DNA of 64,000 nt from DATARH01 sp036008175 (GTDB lineage: Bacteria; Pseudomonadota; Alphaproteobacteria; ATCC43930; CGMCC-115725), in contig DASYOB010000059.1 in assembly GCA_036008175.1 (NCBI GenBank), positions 1-64,000 of the forward strand, written 5' to 3'. A program made the translations under genes and the position numbers. Each line of letters starts with the position of its first letter. Position 1 is the first letter of the stretch. Below the pieces are notes generated by a model. That model was not told the origin of the DNA, ran no database searches, and worked only from the letters and a program-made list of their open reading frames with translations. Positions 26,059 through 35,080 of the stretch are shown here, in pieces.

Positions 26059-27471
26059 ATGGCTGCTCACGACGCCCTGCGCACCATTCTGTCGGTCGCC
26101 GACCTGGACCCCGACCGCGCCCGCACGGTCGAGGTCACCGGCGGCACGGACCCGGCGCTGCCGACACCGTTCCGCATTGGCGAGACCGCGGCGGCTGCCC
26201 TCGCCGCGACCGGGCTCGCCGCATCCGATCTGTGGGAGATCCGCACCGGAAAGCGCCAGCAGGTCGCGGTCGATTTGCGGCAGGCCACCGCCTCGCTGCG
26301 TAGCGGCCATTACCTGAAGATGGAGAAGAGCGAGGTCTCGCACGAGCGCAACCCGGTGATGGGCATGTACCCGGCCAAGAATGGCCGCTGGAGCTATGTC
26401 CATGCCAATTTTCCCAACCATCGGGCCGCCGCACTGAAAGTGCTCGGCGTTCCGGAGGACAAGGACGCCGTGCGCCAGGCAGTGGCGAAATGGGACGCCT
26501 TGGAGCTCGAAGAGGCAATCCTCGCCGCGGGCGGCGCCGGCGGCATGGTGCGCAGCATGGCCGAATGGGCCCAGCACCCGCAGGCGGCGGCGATCGCCTC
26601 GCTGCCGCTGATGGAGATCCTGAAGATCGGCGATGCGCCGCTCGAGAAGCTGCCTGAAGGCGACCGCCCGCTCTCCGGCATTCGCGTGCTCGATTTGACC
26701 CGTGTGCTGGCCGGGCCGACCTGCGCCCGTACCTTGGCTGAGCATGGCGCCGATGTGTTGAAGATCACCGGCGCGCACCTGCCCAATATCGGCTACCAGG
26801 AATTCGACACCGGCCACGGCAAGCTGTCGGCGCATCTAGACCTGCGCCAGCCCAGAGACCTCGACATCCTGAAAGGCCTGGTGCGCGAGGCCGATGTGTT
26901 CTCGCAGGGCTACCGGCCAGGCACGCTCGGCAATCGCGGCCTGTCGCCCGAAGAGCTGTCGAAACTGCGGCCCGGCCTCGTCTACGTCTCGCTTTGTGCG
27001 TTCAGCCATGTCGGCCCGTGGGCGGCGCGGCGCGGCTTCGACACCGTGGTGCAGAACGTCAGCGGCATTACCAGCCGCCAGGGCGAACTGTTCCCCGGCA
27101 CCGCACCCGGCCCGCAATTCTATCCGGTGTCGGCGATCGACTATCTGACCGGCTATCTAATGGCGTTCGGGGCGATGGTGGCGCTGGCGCGGCGTGCCCG
27201 CGAGGGTGGCAGCTGGCTGGTGCGGATCTCGTTGGCGCAGACTGGGCGCTGGCTGGTCGGGCGCGGCGAGGTGCCGGAGGCCGAGCTTAAGGACGTGCCG
27301 AAAGAGTTTTCGCCGGAAGAGCTGCAGCGCTGGTCAATGGAGACCAACACGCCGGTGGGGCGGCTTAAGCACTTGAAGCCCACGGTCCAGCTGTCGGAAA
27401 CGCCGCCCTACTGGGCGCGTCCGTCGGTGCCGCTCGGCTATAACGAGCCGGCCTGGCCGGCCCGACCATAG
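26059..27471 (+). CDS. Class III (CaiB/BaiF) CoA-transferase
   Basis: 470 aa from the ATG at 26059, preceded by a GGAGGGAGG-rich leader. The C-terminal two thirds is the family III fold, with IRVLDLTRVLAGPTCARTLAEHGADVLKI near residue 215. The GFDTVVQ region around 330 probably holds the catalytic Asp that forms the acyl-aspartyl intermediate. The first 190 residues look like a reduced second copy of the fold, as in longer two-part members. It moves CoA between carboxylates; the substrate is unknown. It is divergent from the efflux operon. Confidence 0.85.
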   Translation: MAAHDALRTILSVADLDPDRARTVEVTGGTDPALPTPFRIGETAAAALAATGLAASDLWEIRTGKRQQVAVDLRQATASLRSGHYLKMEKSEVSHERNPVMGMYPAKNGRWSYVHANFPNHRAAALKVLGVPEDKDAVRQAVAKWDALELEEAILAAGGAGGMVRSMAEWAQHPQAAAIASLPLMEILKIGDAPLEKLPEGDRPLSGIRVLDLTRVLAGPTCARTLAEHGADVLKITGAHLPNIGYQEFDTGHGKLSAHLDLRQPRDLDILKGLVREADVFSQGYRPGTLGNRGLSPEELSKLRPGLVYVSLCAFSHVGPWAARRGFDTVVQNVSGITSRQGELFPGTAPGPQFYPVSAIDYLTGYLMAFGAMVALARRAREGGSWLVRISLAQTGRWLVGRGEVPEAELKDVPKEFSPEELQRWSMETNTPVGRLKHLKPTVQLSETPPYWARPSVPLGYNEPAWPARP

Positions 27472-27570
27472 CGGCGAGTTCCCGTTGCCGTGGAATAACC
27501 ACGGAATTGCCACGCCCAGAGCGCGATGTCGCTGCATAAAAGTCAGCGTTGCTAACAACTGAGGTTTGCG

Positions 27571-27849
27571 ATGTCCGTCCTTGCGAGGAACCGTTGGTTG
27601 CGGCGGCTCGGCCTGGCGGCGGTTGCGGCGCTTTGCTTCGGTGCTCTGACCCTGCCGACCGCGCCTGCCGATGCGCGCGTCTTTGTCGACATCGGTGTTC
27701 CGTTCCCTGGCTACTATTACGCACCGCCGGCGCCATACTACCCGGCGCCGGCTGCTTATGCCGGTTGCGGCTGGGGCTTCCACTGGGTTCCGCCGCATTG
27801 GGACCGCTGGGGCCGCTGGGTCCCCGGCCATTGCCGGCCGAATTATTGA
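27571..27849 (+). CDS. Small secreted Tyr/Pro/Trp-rich protein
   Basis: 92 aa. A basic start and hydrophobic core ending at APADA (about residue 35) form a signal peptide. The mature part is low-complexity: YYYAPPAPYYPAPAAYAGCGW followed by HWVPPHWDRWGRWVPGHC, with two cysteines. Proteins of this style (short, secreted, W/Y/P-rich, with GxHWVPPHW-like repeats) are common in Rhodospirillales and Rhizobiales and usually annotated hypothetical. GAGG precedes the ATG. Likely periplasmic or surface; role unknown. Confidence 0.8.
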   Translation: MSVLARNRWLRRLGLAAVAALCFGALTLPTAPADARVFVDIGVPFPGYYYAPPAPYYPAPAAYAGCGWGFHWVPPHWDRWGRWVPGHCRPNY

Positions 27850-27861
27850 TCCTGAGCGACG

Positions 27862-27888
27862 GCGGCCGCCGGCGACTTGGGCGGCCGC
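27862..27888. terminator. Hairpin between convergent genes
   Basis: GCGGCCGCC (27862-27870) and GGCGGCCGC (27880-27888) form a 9-bp GC stem with a 9-nt loop, placed exactly between the ends of two convergent genes. There is no strong T-run on either side, so intrinsic termination is plausible but not certain. Confidence 0.45.
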
Positions 27889-27890
27889 GT

Positions 27891-29822
27891 CTAATTGTCC
27901 GGCATTCCGGCAGCCCGCAATCCCGCGATGAAGGTCGGTTCGGCGAGCACTGCGACGCGCGGCTCGGAATAGGCTGGGTCGGCCTTGATCGAAGCCACGG
28001 TTCGGTAGAACGGGTATTTCCAAGCCTCGTTCAATTCCGCTCTGGCACGATCCGGATCGCCCTTCAACGCATAGGCGGCGGCGAGCCAGCCATGCACCTG
28101 ATAACCGGCGGACGGGCCGCGCGTGACATAGGCGGCTTGCGCTTTTTCAAGCCATGAGATCGCCTGGTCGGGCTCGCGCCTATAGACGTGCACCATGCCG
28201 ATCCGCCAATACCAAGGCGCGATCGAGGGATCCTGCGGGCTGAGCTGGATCGCACGGTCAAGCAGCGCGATCACGCCGGCGATCGACCCCGTTCTCAGCT
28301 TGCAGTCGGCCTGCCAAGCATAAGCATGCGGCAGGTTGGGGTCGAGCGCGATTGCCGCTTGATATTCGGGGATGGCGTCGTCGCAGAGCCGGCGTGCCCG
28401 TAGCATCTGCCCGCGCGTGTGATGCGCCATCGCGTTGTTCGGGGCGCTCTGCAATGCTTGCGAGATCAAACTCTCGGCGTGGGTCATATCTGCGGCAGGA
28501 TCATCGGTGGTCTCGTCGATGACCCGGCTAACCAGCCCGTTGGCGAGCCAGATCTGCGCTTCGATAGAGGCTGGATCGAGGGCCAGCGCCTGTTCGAAAT
28601 ACCCGACCGCGGCGTCGCGGGTGGTTTTCGAGACTGTCTTCGACAGCTCGGCGCGGCCACGCATGACGAAATCGAGCGCGTCCGGTTTGTCGGTCTGACG
28701 GTTGCCCTCGGCAATGTAGAGCTGGGCCTGTACGGCGCGCGCGATGCGCCCGGTTATCTCATTCTCTAACGCCAGAAGATCGCCGGCGTCGCGGTCGAAG
28801 CGGTCGGCCCAGAGATTGGCATCGGTCTCGGCGTCGATCAGCTGAACGTTGACCCGCGCCTGTGTTCCCGCGTGCTGTACGCTGCCTTCGAGCACATAGC
28901 GCACCCCGAGCTTGCGGCCGATCTGCCTGGCATCGACCGCCTTGCCGCCGTATTGGAACGCGGTGTTGCGGGAGATGACGAAGCTGCCGGAAATTCGCGA
29001 GAGATCGGTTGTCAGATCCTCGGTAATGCCGTCCGCGAAGTATTGTTGGCTGGGGTCGTTGCTGAGATTGGCAAAGGGTAGCACGACGATCGACAGGCGC
29101 GGCGCCGGCGCGGCCGAGGTGGGTGCCGCCGCGGACGGGGCTTCCGTAACGGCTGCGCTGTCACGGATCGGCGCCAGCCGCCAGGCGGCGAGTCCGGCTG
29201 CGAAGAGGACCACGATCACGGCCGCGCCGACAAAAAAACGCCAGCGCGAGCGCCACACAGGCATTTGCGCGCTCGTGCCGCCGCCCTCCGTTACGGCGTA
29301 GGCATGCACCGGGCGGGTAATGTTCTTAACCTGCTGCTCGCCGAGATCGGTGAAGCTTACCGCCAGATTGGGGCCGATCTGTTCCCGCAGCGCACCGGAA
29401 CTGCAGATCCCGCCCGGCGCGGCCAACGCCTGCAGCCGGGCGGCAATATTGACGCCGTCGCCGAACAGGTCGCCGTCCTGGACGATGATGTCGCCCAGAT
29501 GCAGGCCGATGCGGAACTGCATCTGTTCGAGCTTGGGTCGGGTGGCGTTCGCCTCGGCGATCGCCGCCTGCACCGCCAGCGCGCAGGACAGCGCGTCGAC
29601 CGCGCTGGCGAATTCCGCGGTAACGCTGTCGCCGGCGGTGGTGAAGATGCGTCCGCGATGCGCCGTGATCAGGCGTGCGAGAATGGCGCGGTAGTCCGTC
29701 AGCACCCGCAAGGTGCCGACTTCGTCGCGTCCCATTAGGCTGGAATAGCCCGCGACATCCGCCGCCAGGATGGCGGCGAGTTTGCGCTCGACGACTGCGC
29801 CTTCTGCCACGCGGGTTTCCAC
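27891..29822 (-). CDS. Class III adenylate/guanylate cyclase with TolB-like and TPR regions
   Basis: About 643 aa from a GTG; a GTG four codons later is equally possible. The N-terminal cyclase domain (residues 10-180) shows ERKLAAILAADVAGYSSLMG with the metal-binding Asp, and GDSVTAEF. A single membrane helix follows near 210-230. Next is a TolB/FlgO-like segment (SIVVLPFANLSNDPSQQYF, then DGITEDLTTDLSRI), then about five TPR units in the C-terminal third. It makes a cyclic nucleotide in response to an unknown cue; proteins with this order are abundant in alphaproteobacteria. Confidence 0.88.
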   Translation of the reverse strand: METRVAEGAVVERKLAAILAADVAGYSSLMGRDEVGTLRVLTDYRAILARLITAHRGRIFTTAGDSVTAEFASAVDALSCALAVQAAIAEANATRPKLEQMQFRIGLHLGDIIVQDGDLFGDGVNIAARLQALAAPGGICSSGALREQIGPNLAVSFTDLGEQQVKNITRPVHAYAVTEGGGTSAQMPVWRSRWRFFVGAAVIVVLFAAGLAAWRLAPIRDSAAVTEAPSAAAPTSAAPAPRLSIVVLPFANLSNDPSQQYFADGITEDLTTDLSRISGSFVISRNTAFQYGGKAVDARQIGRKLGVRYVLEGSVQHAGTQARVNVQLIDAETDANLWADRFDRDAGDLLALENEITGRIARAVQAQLYIAEGNRQTDKPDALDFVMRGRAELSKTVSKTTRDAAVGYFEQALALDPASIEAQIWLANGLVSRVIDETTDDPAADMTHAESLISQALQSAPNNAMAHHTRGQMLRARRLCDDAIPEYQAAIALDPNLPHAYAWQADCKLRTGSIAGVIALLDRAIQLSPQDPSIAPWYWRIGMVHVYRREPDQAISWLEKAQAAYVTRGPSAGYQVHGWLAAAYALKGDPDRARAELNEAWKYPFYRTVASIKADPAYSEPRVAVLAEPTFIAGLRAAGMPDN

Positions 29823-29881
29823 CGATCGCGCCGATCTTCTCTCCGGAACCCTAAGTATACCAGAGTTCCCGCGCCGCACGC

Positions 29882-30709
29882 TCAGGAGTGGACGCCGAGG
29901 CGGCGACGCTCCTGGCGGGGGATCAAGCTCGCGGCGAGCGCCACCATGACGAAGACGACGGCGAGAAATACTGTTGCCAGGGCGTTGATTTCCGGCGTCA
30001 CCCCGATGCGCACGCTCGATTAGACCGCCATCGGCAGGGTCGTTGCCGACGGCCCGGAGACAAAGCTGGCGACGACCAGATCGTCCAGCGACAGCGTGAA
30101 AGCCAACAGCCAGCCCGAGACCAAAGCCGGGCTGATCCCCGGCAGGGTGATCCACCACAGCACGGTCCATGGCCGGGCGCCCAGATCGAGCGCAGCTTCC
30201 TCTAGGCTGCGGTCGAAGCCGGCGAGCTGCGCGCGTACCAGCACCGCGACGAAGCAGGCGCCGAAGGTTGCATGCGCGATCGTCACCGTGACGATGCCTC
30301 TGCTGGTAGGCCAGCCGATCCAGCTTTGCATCGCCACGAACAGCAACAGCAGCGACAGGCCGAGGATCACCTCGGGCACGACCAAGGGAGCCATCAGCAT
30401 GAAGCCGAACAGGAGCCGCCCGCGAAAGCGGCGAAACCGGCTCATCGCGAAGCCGGCGCAAGTGCCCAAGACGAGGGCAATGCTGGCGGCCATGGTGCCG
30501 ATTTCCAGGCTGGTCAGCGCCGCCGCGCCGAATTTGTCATCCTCGATCAATGCCTGGTACCAGCGAATCGAGAATCCGACCCAGACCGTGACCAGCCGAG
30601 AGGCGTTGAACGAATAGGCGACGAGCACCGCGATCGGCAGGTACAGAAAACCGAATCCAGCGAGGAGCGCGGCAAGGCGAAAAGCCCTCGTGCCGCGTCC
30701 CGCCGTCAT
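29882..30709 (-). pseudogene. potI: Polyamine ABC transporter permease (PotI-like) with an in-frame TAA near the C-terminus
   Basis: The open part (30020-30709, 229 aa) is a typical PotI-type permease: an EAALDLGARPWTVLWWITLP coupling loop and about six helices. A TAA at 30020-30022 falls after LPMAV. The same frame then continues as SSVRIGVTPEINALATVFL, ending at TGA 29882-29884, which is the normal C-terminal helix. Homologues have an aromatic residue at the stop position (F-S-S-V-R). Loss of the last helix would probably impair the transporter. It is either a nonsense mutation or a sequence error. The ATG overlaps the upstream permease stop as ATGA. Confidence 0.8.
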
Positions 30710-31587
30710 GTCGGTTCCTCGCCTTCGACAAAGCGCTGCGCGAGGAGCAGAGGCAGGGTCAGCACGAGCACCAGGACAACAGCAATCGCCGCCGCGGCCG
30801 GCCAGTCGACGTTGTCGAAGAACTCCTGCCACAGCAGTTTGCCCACCATGACGGTGCCCGGGCCCCCCAGCAGATCAGGGATCACGAATTCGCCGACCGC
30901 CGGGATGAACACGAGCAGCGCGCCGGCGGCGATCCCGGGCAGGGTCAGCGGCAGGATCACTTGCACGAAAACGCGCCACGGCCAGGCGCCAAGATCGGCA
31001 GCGGCTTCGACGAGATTTTCGTCCAATCGCGACAGGCTGCCGTAAAGCGGCAGGATCATGAACGGCAGGTAGGAATAGACGAGGCCAAGCTCGACCGCGA
31101 AACCGTTGTAGAGCAATGGCAGCGGGGCATCGATCACGCCGGTTGCGAGCAGGATTCGGTTGAGCAGACCGCTCGGCTGCAGAATCGCGATCCAGGCGTA
31201 GACCCGGATCAGAAAGCTGGTCCAGAACGGCAGCATCACGAAAAACAGCAAGAGCTGCCGCCAGACGCCGGGCGCGCGGGAGATCGCGAAGGCGACCGGG
31301 TAGCCGATCAGCAGGCACAGAACTGTTGCCAACGCGGCAAAGCCGAGCGAATTGCCGTAGGCGCGCAGGCAGCCCTGCGCCAGCTCGCGGTAGTTCATCA
31401 ATGTGGCATGAGTCTCCAGCCCCGCTGGAGAGCGTGCGAGCAGCGCGGTGTAGGGCGGGATGGAATCGGCGCTTTCGGCGAAGCTGATGCCGACGACGAT
31501 CGCCAGCGGCAGCAGAAAAAACAGCGCCAGCCATGCGAACGGCAAGCCGATCAGCCCGCGCCTGAGCCACCCGCCGATGCCAATCAT
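30706..31587 (-). CDS. potH: Polyamine ABC transporter permease (PotH-like)
   Basis: 293 aa from the ATG at 31587, which overlaps the ATPase stop as ATGA. Six predicted helices; the coupling-helix motif EAAADLGAWPWRVFVQVILP is near residue 200. It pairs with the PotI-like permease to form the membrane channel for spermidine or putrescine. It belongs to the minus-strand operon ubiH-like, potF, potG, potH, potI. Confidence 0.92.
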   Translation of the reverse strand: MIGIGGWLRRGLIGLPFAWLALFFLLPLAIVVGISFAESADSIPPYTALLARSPAGLETHATLMNYRELAQGCLRAYGNSLGFAALATVLCLLIGYPVAFAISRAPGVWRQLLLFFVMLPFWTSFLIRVYAWIAILQPSGLLNRILLATGVIDAPLPLLYNGFAVELGLVYSYLPFMILPLYGSLSRLDENLVEAAADLGAWPWRVFVQVILPLTLPGIAAGALLVFIPAVGEFVIPDLLGGPGTVMVGKLLWQEFFDNVDWPAAAAIAVVLVLVLTLPLLLAQRFVEGEEPT

Positions 31588-32579
31588 CGGGTCAGCGTCA
31601 CCGCGTCGTCCGGCGACCAGCTGGCCCACACGGCTTGACCGCGGGCAAAGCTGTGCGCTGCGGCGCTCGGCAAATTGGCCCGTAATCTCCGGCCTGCGCT
31701 CGTTTCGAGGTGAACGGTCGACTGCCCGCCTTGGTAGTCAATCGAGACGATAGTCGCAGCGAGCGCGAGGCCGTCGGGGCGCTCTCCCGCTAGGCGCAGC
31801 TTTTCCGGCCGGATCGCCAAGGCGCTGCCCTTGGTCAGGCCCGCTACCGTCTCGCCCTCGAACAGGTTCACCGCGCCGACGAAATCGGCGACAAAGCGCG
31901 AATTTGGCCGCTCGTATATCTCCGATGGCGTGCCGATCTGGGCGAGGCAGCCTTCCCGCATCACGGCAATTCGCGAAGCCATGCCGAGCGCCTCTTCCTG
32001 GTCATGGGTGACGACCAGAAAAGTCGTGCCGACCCGCCGTTGGATGCCGGACAGCTCCAACCGCGTCTCCTCGCGCAATTTGCGGTCGAGCGCGGCCAAA
32101 GGCTCGTCGAGGAGCAGCAATTTCGGCATTTTCGCCAAGGCCCGGGCCAGCGCGACCCGCTGTTTCTGCCCGCCGGACAATTCATGCGGCCTCCGGCGCT
32201 CAAAACCCGACATCTGTACCAGCGCAAGCATCTCCGTGATCCGCGCCTCACGCCGGCGCCGTTCCATTCCCTCCTGCCGAAGCCCGAAGGCGATGTTGCC
32301 GGCGACATCGAGATGCGAGAACAGCGCATAGGACTGGAACATCATGTTGACCGGCCGCGCATAGGGTGGAATCGCGGTAACGTCGGCCCCGTCGATAACG
32401 ATGCGGCCGGTGTCGGGTGCGTCGAAGCCGGCGATCAGGCGCAATAATGTAGTCTTGCCGCAGCCGGACGGGCCGAGCAGGGCGAAAAACTCGCCGCGCT
32501 CGACCGAGAGCGACACCCGGTCTACCGCCGTAACCGCGCCGAACCGCTTCTCCGCGTCGATGATGTCGAGCAGCGCCAT
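31584..32579 (-). CDS. potG: Polyamine ABC transporter ATP-binding protein
   Basis: 331 aa from the ATG at 32579. Walker A GPSGCGKTTLLRLIAG, the ABC signature LSGGQKQRVALARAL, and Walker B LLLLDEPLAALD are all intact; a C-terminal TOBE domain follows (from about residue 245). It energises polyamine uptake. It lies 5 nt after potF. A longer reading from 32612 would overlap potF and lacks family support. Confidence 0.93.
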   Translation of the reverse strand: MALLDIIDAEKRFGAVTAVDRVSLSVERGEFFALLGPSGCGKTTLLRLIAGFDAPDTGRIVIDGADVTAIPPYARPVNMMFQSYALFSHLDVAGNIAFGLRQEGMERRRREARITEMLALVQMSGFERRRPHELSGGQKQRVALARALAKMPKLLLLDEPLAALDRKLREETRLELSGIQRRVGTTFLVVTHDQEEALGMASRIAVMREGCLAQIGTPSEIYERPNSRFVADFVGAVNLFEGETVAGLTKGSALAIRPEKLRLAGERPDGLALAATIVSIDYQGGQSTVHLETSAGRRLRANLPSAAAHSFARGQAVWASWSPDDAVTLTR

Positions 32580-32584
32580 CCCGC

Positions 32585-33679
32585 TCAGCAGCCGGATTTG
32601 CACCGGCTCCACAGGCGGGTGCGGATGCGCTCATAGGCGCGCGGCGCCGGCAGGTCGATGTAGAGCAGCCGGCGCACCGATTCCGGCGGGTAGATGCCGC
32701 GATCGTCGCGGATTTCCGGCTTCACGTAAGCCGTCGCGGCGAGGTTCGGGTTCGGGTAGGAGACAGCGTTGCTGACCGCGGCGATGATTTCGGGCTGCAG
32801 GATGTAATTGATGAACTGCAACGCGTTGTCTGGATGCGGCGCGTCGGCCGGAATGCCGAACATGTCGATCGACATCTGCGCGCCCTCACGCGGCACCCGG
32901 AAGGCGATGTCGACGCCGCTCTCGGCCTCGCTCGCGCGGTTGCGCGCCTGGATCACATCGCCCGAATAGCCGAGCGCGATGCACAGATCGCCGGTCGCCA
33001 GATCGTTGATGTATTGCGAGGAGTGGAACTTGCGGACATAGGGCCGGATCCGCTGGATCAACTCGGCGGCGCGGTCGAGATCGTCGAGGTCGCGGCTCTT
33101 CGGGTCGAGCCCGAGATAGGCGAGCGCCGCCGGAAACACCTCCTGCGGCGTGTCGAGCAGGCCAATGCCGCAGCCGGAAAGCTTCTCCGCCAGCGCCGGA
33201 TCGAACAGCAGTGCGAGGCGGTCGCGCGGAACGTCCGGCCCGAGGGCGCGATCGAGCATCGCGACGTTGTAGCCGATCCCGGTGACGCTCCAGAGGTAGG
33301 GGACGCCATGTGCGTTGCCGGCATCGGCGGTCGCGGCCAATGCCAGCAGCTGCGGGTCGAGGTTCTTCCAGGTCGGCAGCTTCGATTTGTCGAGCATCCG
33401 GTAGGCGCCTGCCTTGATTTGCCGCGCCATGAACGGGCTCGCCGACGGCACGACGATGTCGTAGCCGGAATGGCCGGCGAGCAATTTGGCTTCGAGCACC
33501 TCGTTGCCGTCATAGACATCGTAGGTGACGGCGATGCCCGTTTCCTTCTCGAAATTGGCGATCGTGTCGGGCGCGATGTAGTCCGACCAGTTGTAGACAT
33601 GCAGCACCGGCTCTTCCGCAGCCGCGGCGAACGGCCAAAGCAGCAGCGCAAGAAGGCTCAAGCGCAGAATCGCAAGCAT
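32585..33679 (-). CDS. potF: Periplasmic polyamine-binding protein
   Basis: 364 aa from the ATG at 33679, with a clear signal peptide (LRLSLLALLLWPFAAAAEE). The mature protein starts with the hallmark VLHVYNWSDYIAPDTIANFE of PotD/PotF-type family 1 solute-binding proteins. It captures putrescine or spermidine for the PotGHI transporter. It follows the ubiH-like gene by 7 nt. Confidence 0.93.
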   Translation of the reverse strand: MLAILRLSLLALLLWPFAAAAEEPVLHVYNWSDYIAPDTIANFEKETGIAVTYDVYDGNEVLEAKLLAGHSGYDIVVPSASPFMARQIKAGAYRMLDKSKLPTWKNLDPQLLALAATADAGNAHGVPYLWSVTGIGYNVAMLDRALGPDVPRDRLALLFDPALAEKLSGCGIGLLDTPQEVFPAALAYLGLDPKSRDLDDLDRAAELIQRIRPYVRKFHSSQYINDLATGDLCIALGYSGDVIQARNRASEAESGVDIAFRVPREGAQMSIDMFGIPADAPHPDNALQFINYILQPEIIAAVSNAVSYPNPNLAATAYVKPEIRDDRGIYPPESVRRLLYIDLPAPRAYERIRTRLWSRCKSGC

Positions 33680-33686
33680 CGCGGGC

Positions 33687-34913
33687 CTACAGCGGCAGGC
33701 CGCGGGCGAGGCGCGGGCGCTCGCCGAGGATGCCCATCGCATGCCGCATCAACAGCCGCTTCAAGGGCGGCAGCTGGTTGACGATCGACAGCCCTACATC
33801 GCGGGCCGCCTGGATCGGCTTTATCGTGTTCGAGAACACGCGGTTGAGGCCGTCGGTTACGGCTGCGAGCGATAGCGCGTCGGCGCGACGCCAGCGCTGG
33901 TATTGCACCACGACCGAATCCTCGCCGATGTCGAGGCCGAGCCGGCGCGTATCGACCAGTAGCTCGGCGAGTGCCGCGACGTCGCGGATACCGATGTTAA
34001 GCCCCTGCCCGGCGATCGGGTGGATCACATGCGCCGCCTCGCCGACCAGCACGAGCCGGCGGGCGACATAGCGCTCGGCCTGCATCAGGGCCAGCGGGTA
34101 GGCCCAGCGCGGCCCGATCGGCTCGATATCGCCGAGAAAACCGCCGAAGCGCGCCTTCAACTCGGCCGCGAATTCCGGCTCCGGCAATTCCAATATGCGC
34201 GGCGCCAGCTCGGCGTCTTCGGTCCACACGATCGACGACCGATCTTCGGTCATCGGCAGGATCGCGAACGGCCCCGCCGGCAGGAAATGCTCGACCGCGA
34301 TTCCGGCGTGCGGCCGCGCGTGTGCGGCCGTCGTAACAATGCCGGTCTGGCGGTAGCGCCATTCCACGGCGCGGATGCCGGCTTCCCGGCGCAACGGCGA
34401 ATCCTTGCCGTCGGCCGCGGCAACGAGCCGGGCTCTGAGACGCTCGCCGTCGGCCAGCACCGCCACGGTCCCGGTCGGGCTCGGTTCCGTTGCGGCGAGC
34501 CATCGCGGCGCGAGGAGCCGCAGGTTTGGCAGCGCCTGAGCGCACTGGAACAGTGCCCGGCGCAGCACCCGGTTCTCGACGATGTAGCCGAGCGGGGTGT
34601 CGCCGTCGGGTCCTGGGCCCAACTCGCGTCGATCATAATGCAGGAAAAACGGCGATTCGTCGTCGGCGACGCGGATCTCGCGGATCGGCTCGGCCTCGGC
34701 GGCGATCCGTGGCCACAAGCCGATCCCATCGAACACCAGGCGCGAGCCGTAGGCGATTGCGGAAGTGCGGCCGTCAAACCTCTCATCCAGCATCGCCGCG
34801 GGGTCCTGGCGGTCGATGATGGCGACGTCGAGGTCGGCGCCGGCGCAGGCGACACCTAGCAGCATGCCCACCAAACCGCCGCCCGCGACCACCAGCTCAG
34901 CATCATCGGCCAT
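33687..34913 (-). CDS. UbiH/UbiF-family FAD-dependent hydroxylase
   Basis: 408 aa. The N-terminal FAD-binding GxGxxG region is GGGLVGMLLGVACAGADLDV, and the C-terminal FAD motif is GEAAHVIHPIAGQGLNIGI. The family hydroxylates the ubiquinone ring; the exact position (UbiH, UbiF, UbiI or UbiL type) cannot be fixed here. It is the first gene of the minus-strand run leading into the polyamine transporter and is divergent from sucC. Confidence 0.9.
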   Translation of the reverse strand: MADDAELVVAGGGLVGMLLGVACAGADLDVAIIDRQDPAAMLDERFDGRTSAIAYGSRLVFDGIGLWPRIAAEAEPIREIRVADDESPFFLHYDRRELGPGPDGDTPLGYIVENRVLRRALFQCAQALPNLRLLAPRWLAATEPSPTGTVAVLADGERLRARLVAAADGKDSPLRREAGIRAVEWRYRQTGIVTTAAHARPHAGIAVEHFLPAGPFAILPMTEDRSSIVWTEDAELAPRILELPEPEFAAELKARFGGFLGDIEPIGPRWAYPLALMQAERYVARRLVLVGEAAHVIHPIAGQGLNIGIRDVAALAELLVDTRRLGLDIGEDSVVVQYQRWRRADALSLAAVTDGLNRVFSNTIKPIQAARDVGLSIVNQLPPLKRLLMRHAMGILGERPRLARGLPL

Positions 34914-34988
34914 GGGCGCAGGATGGGTCGGCCGCCGGGCGCTGTCCAGCGCTCTCCAGGCGCGCTTCTGCCGCGCGATTGTTGCCGA

Positions 34989-35017
34989 TTGGCGTCGCGC
35001 CGCGCGGACCCTATCTA
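34989..35017 (+). promoter_or_regulatory. Candidate sucCDAB promoter
   Basis: TTGGCG (34989-34994), a 17-nt spacer and TATCTA (35012-35017) form a plausible sigma-70-type promoter 64 nt upstream of the sucC ATG. The same -35 word and spacing occur in front of the tRNA-Leu gene in this window. Confidence 0.5.
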
Positions 35018-35080
35018 TAGCTCGCTCCGTTCAGGGGGGCGGGGCCGGCGTGTCGCCGTCCTTCGAGCGCGAACCGATAG

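Noticed and set aside
34914..35080. Riboswitch or leader RNA upstream of sucC
   Set aside because: Only a plausible promoter was found; no conserved riboswitch core or long leader fold could be recognised.
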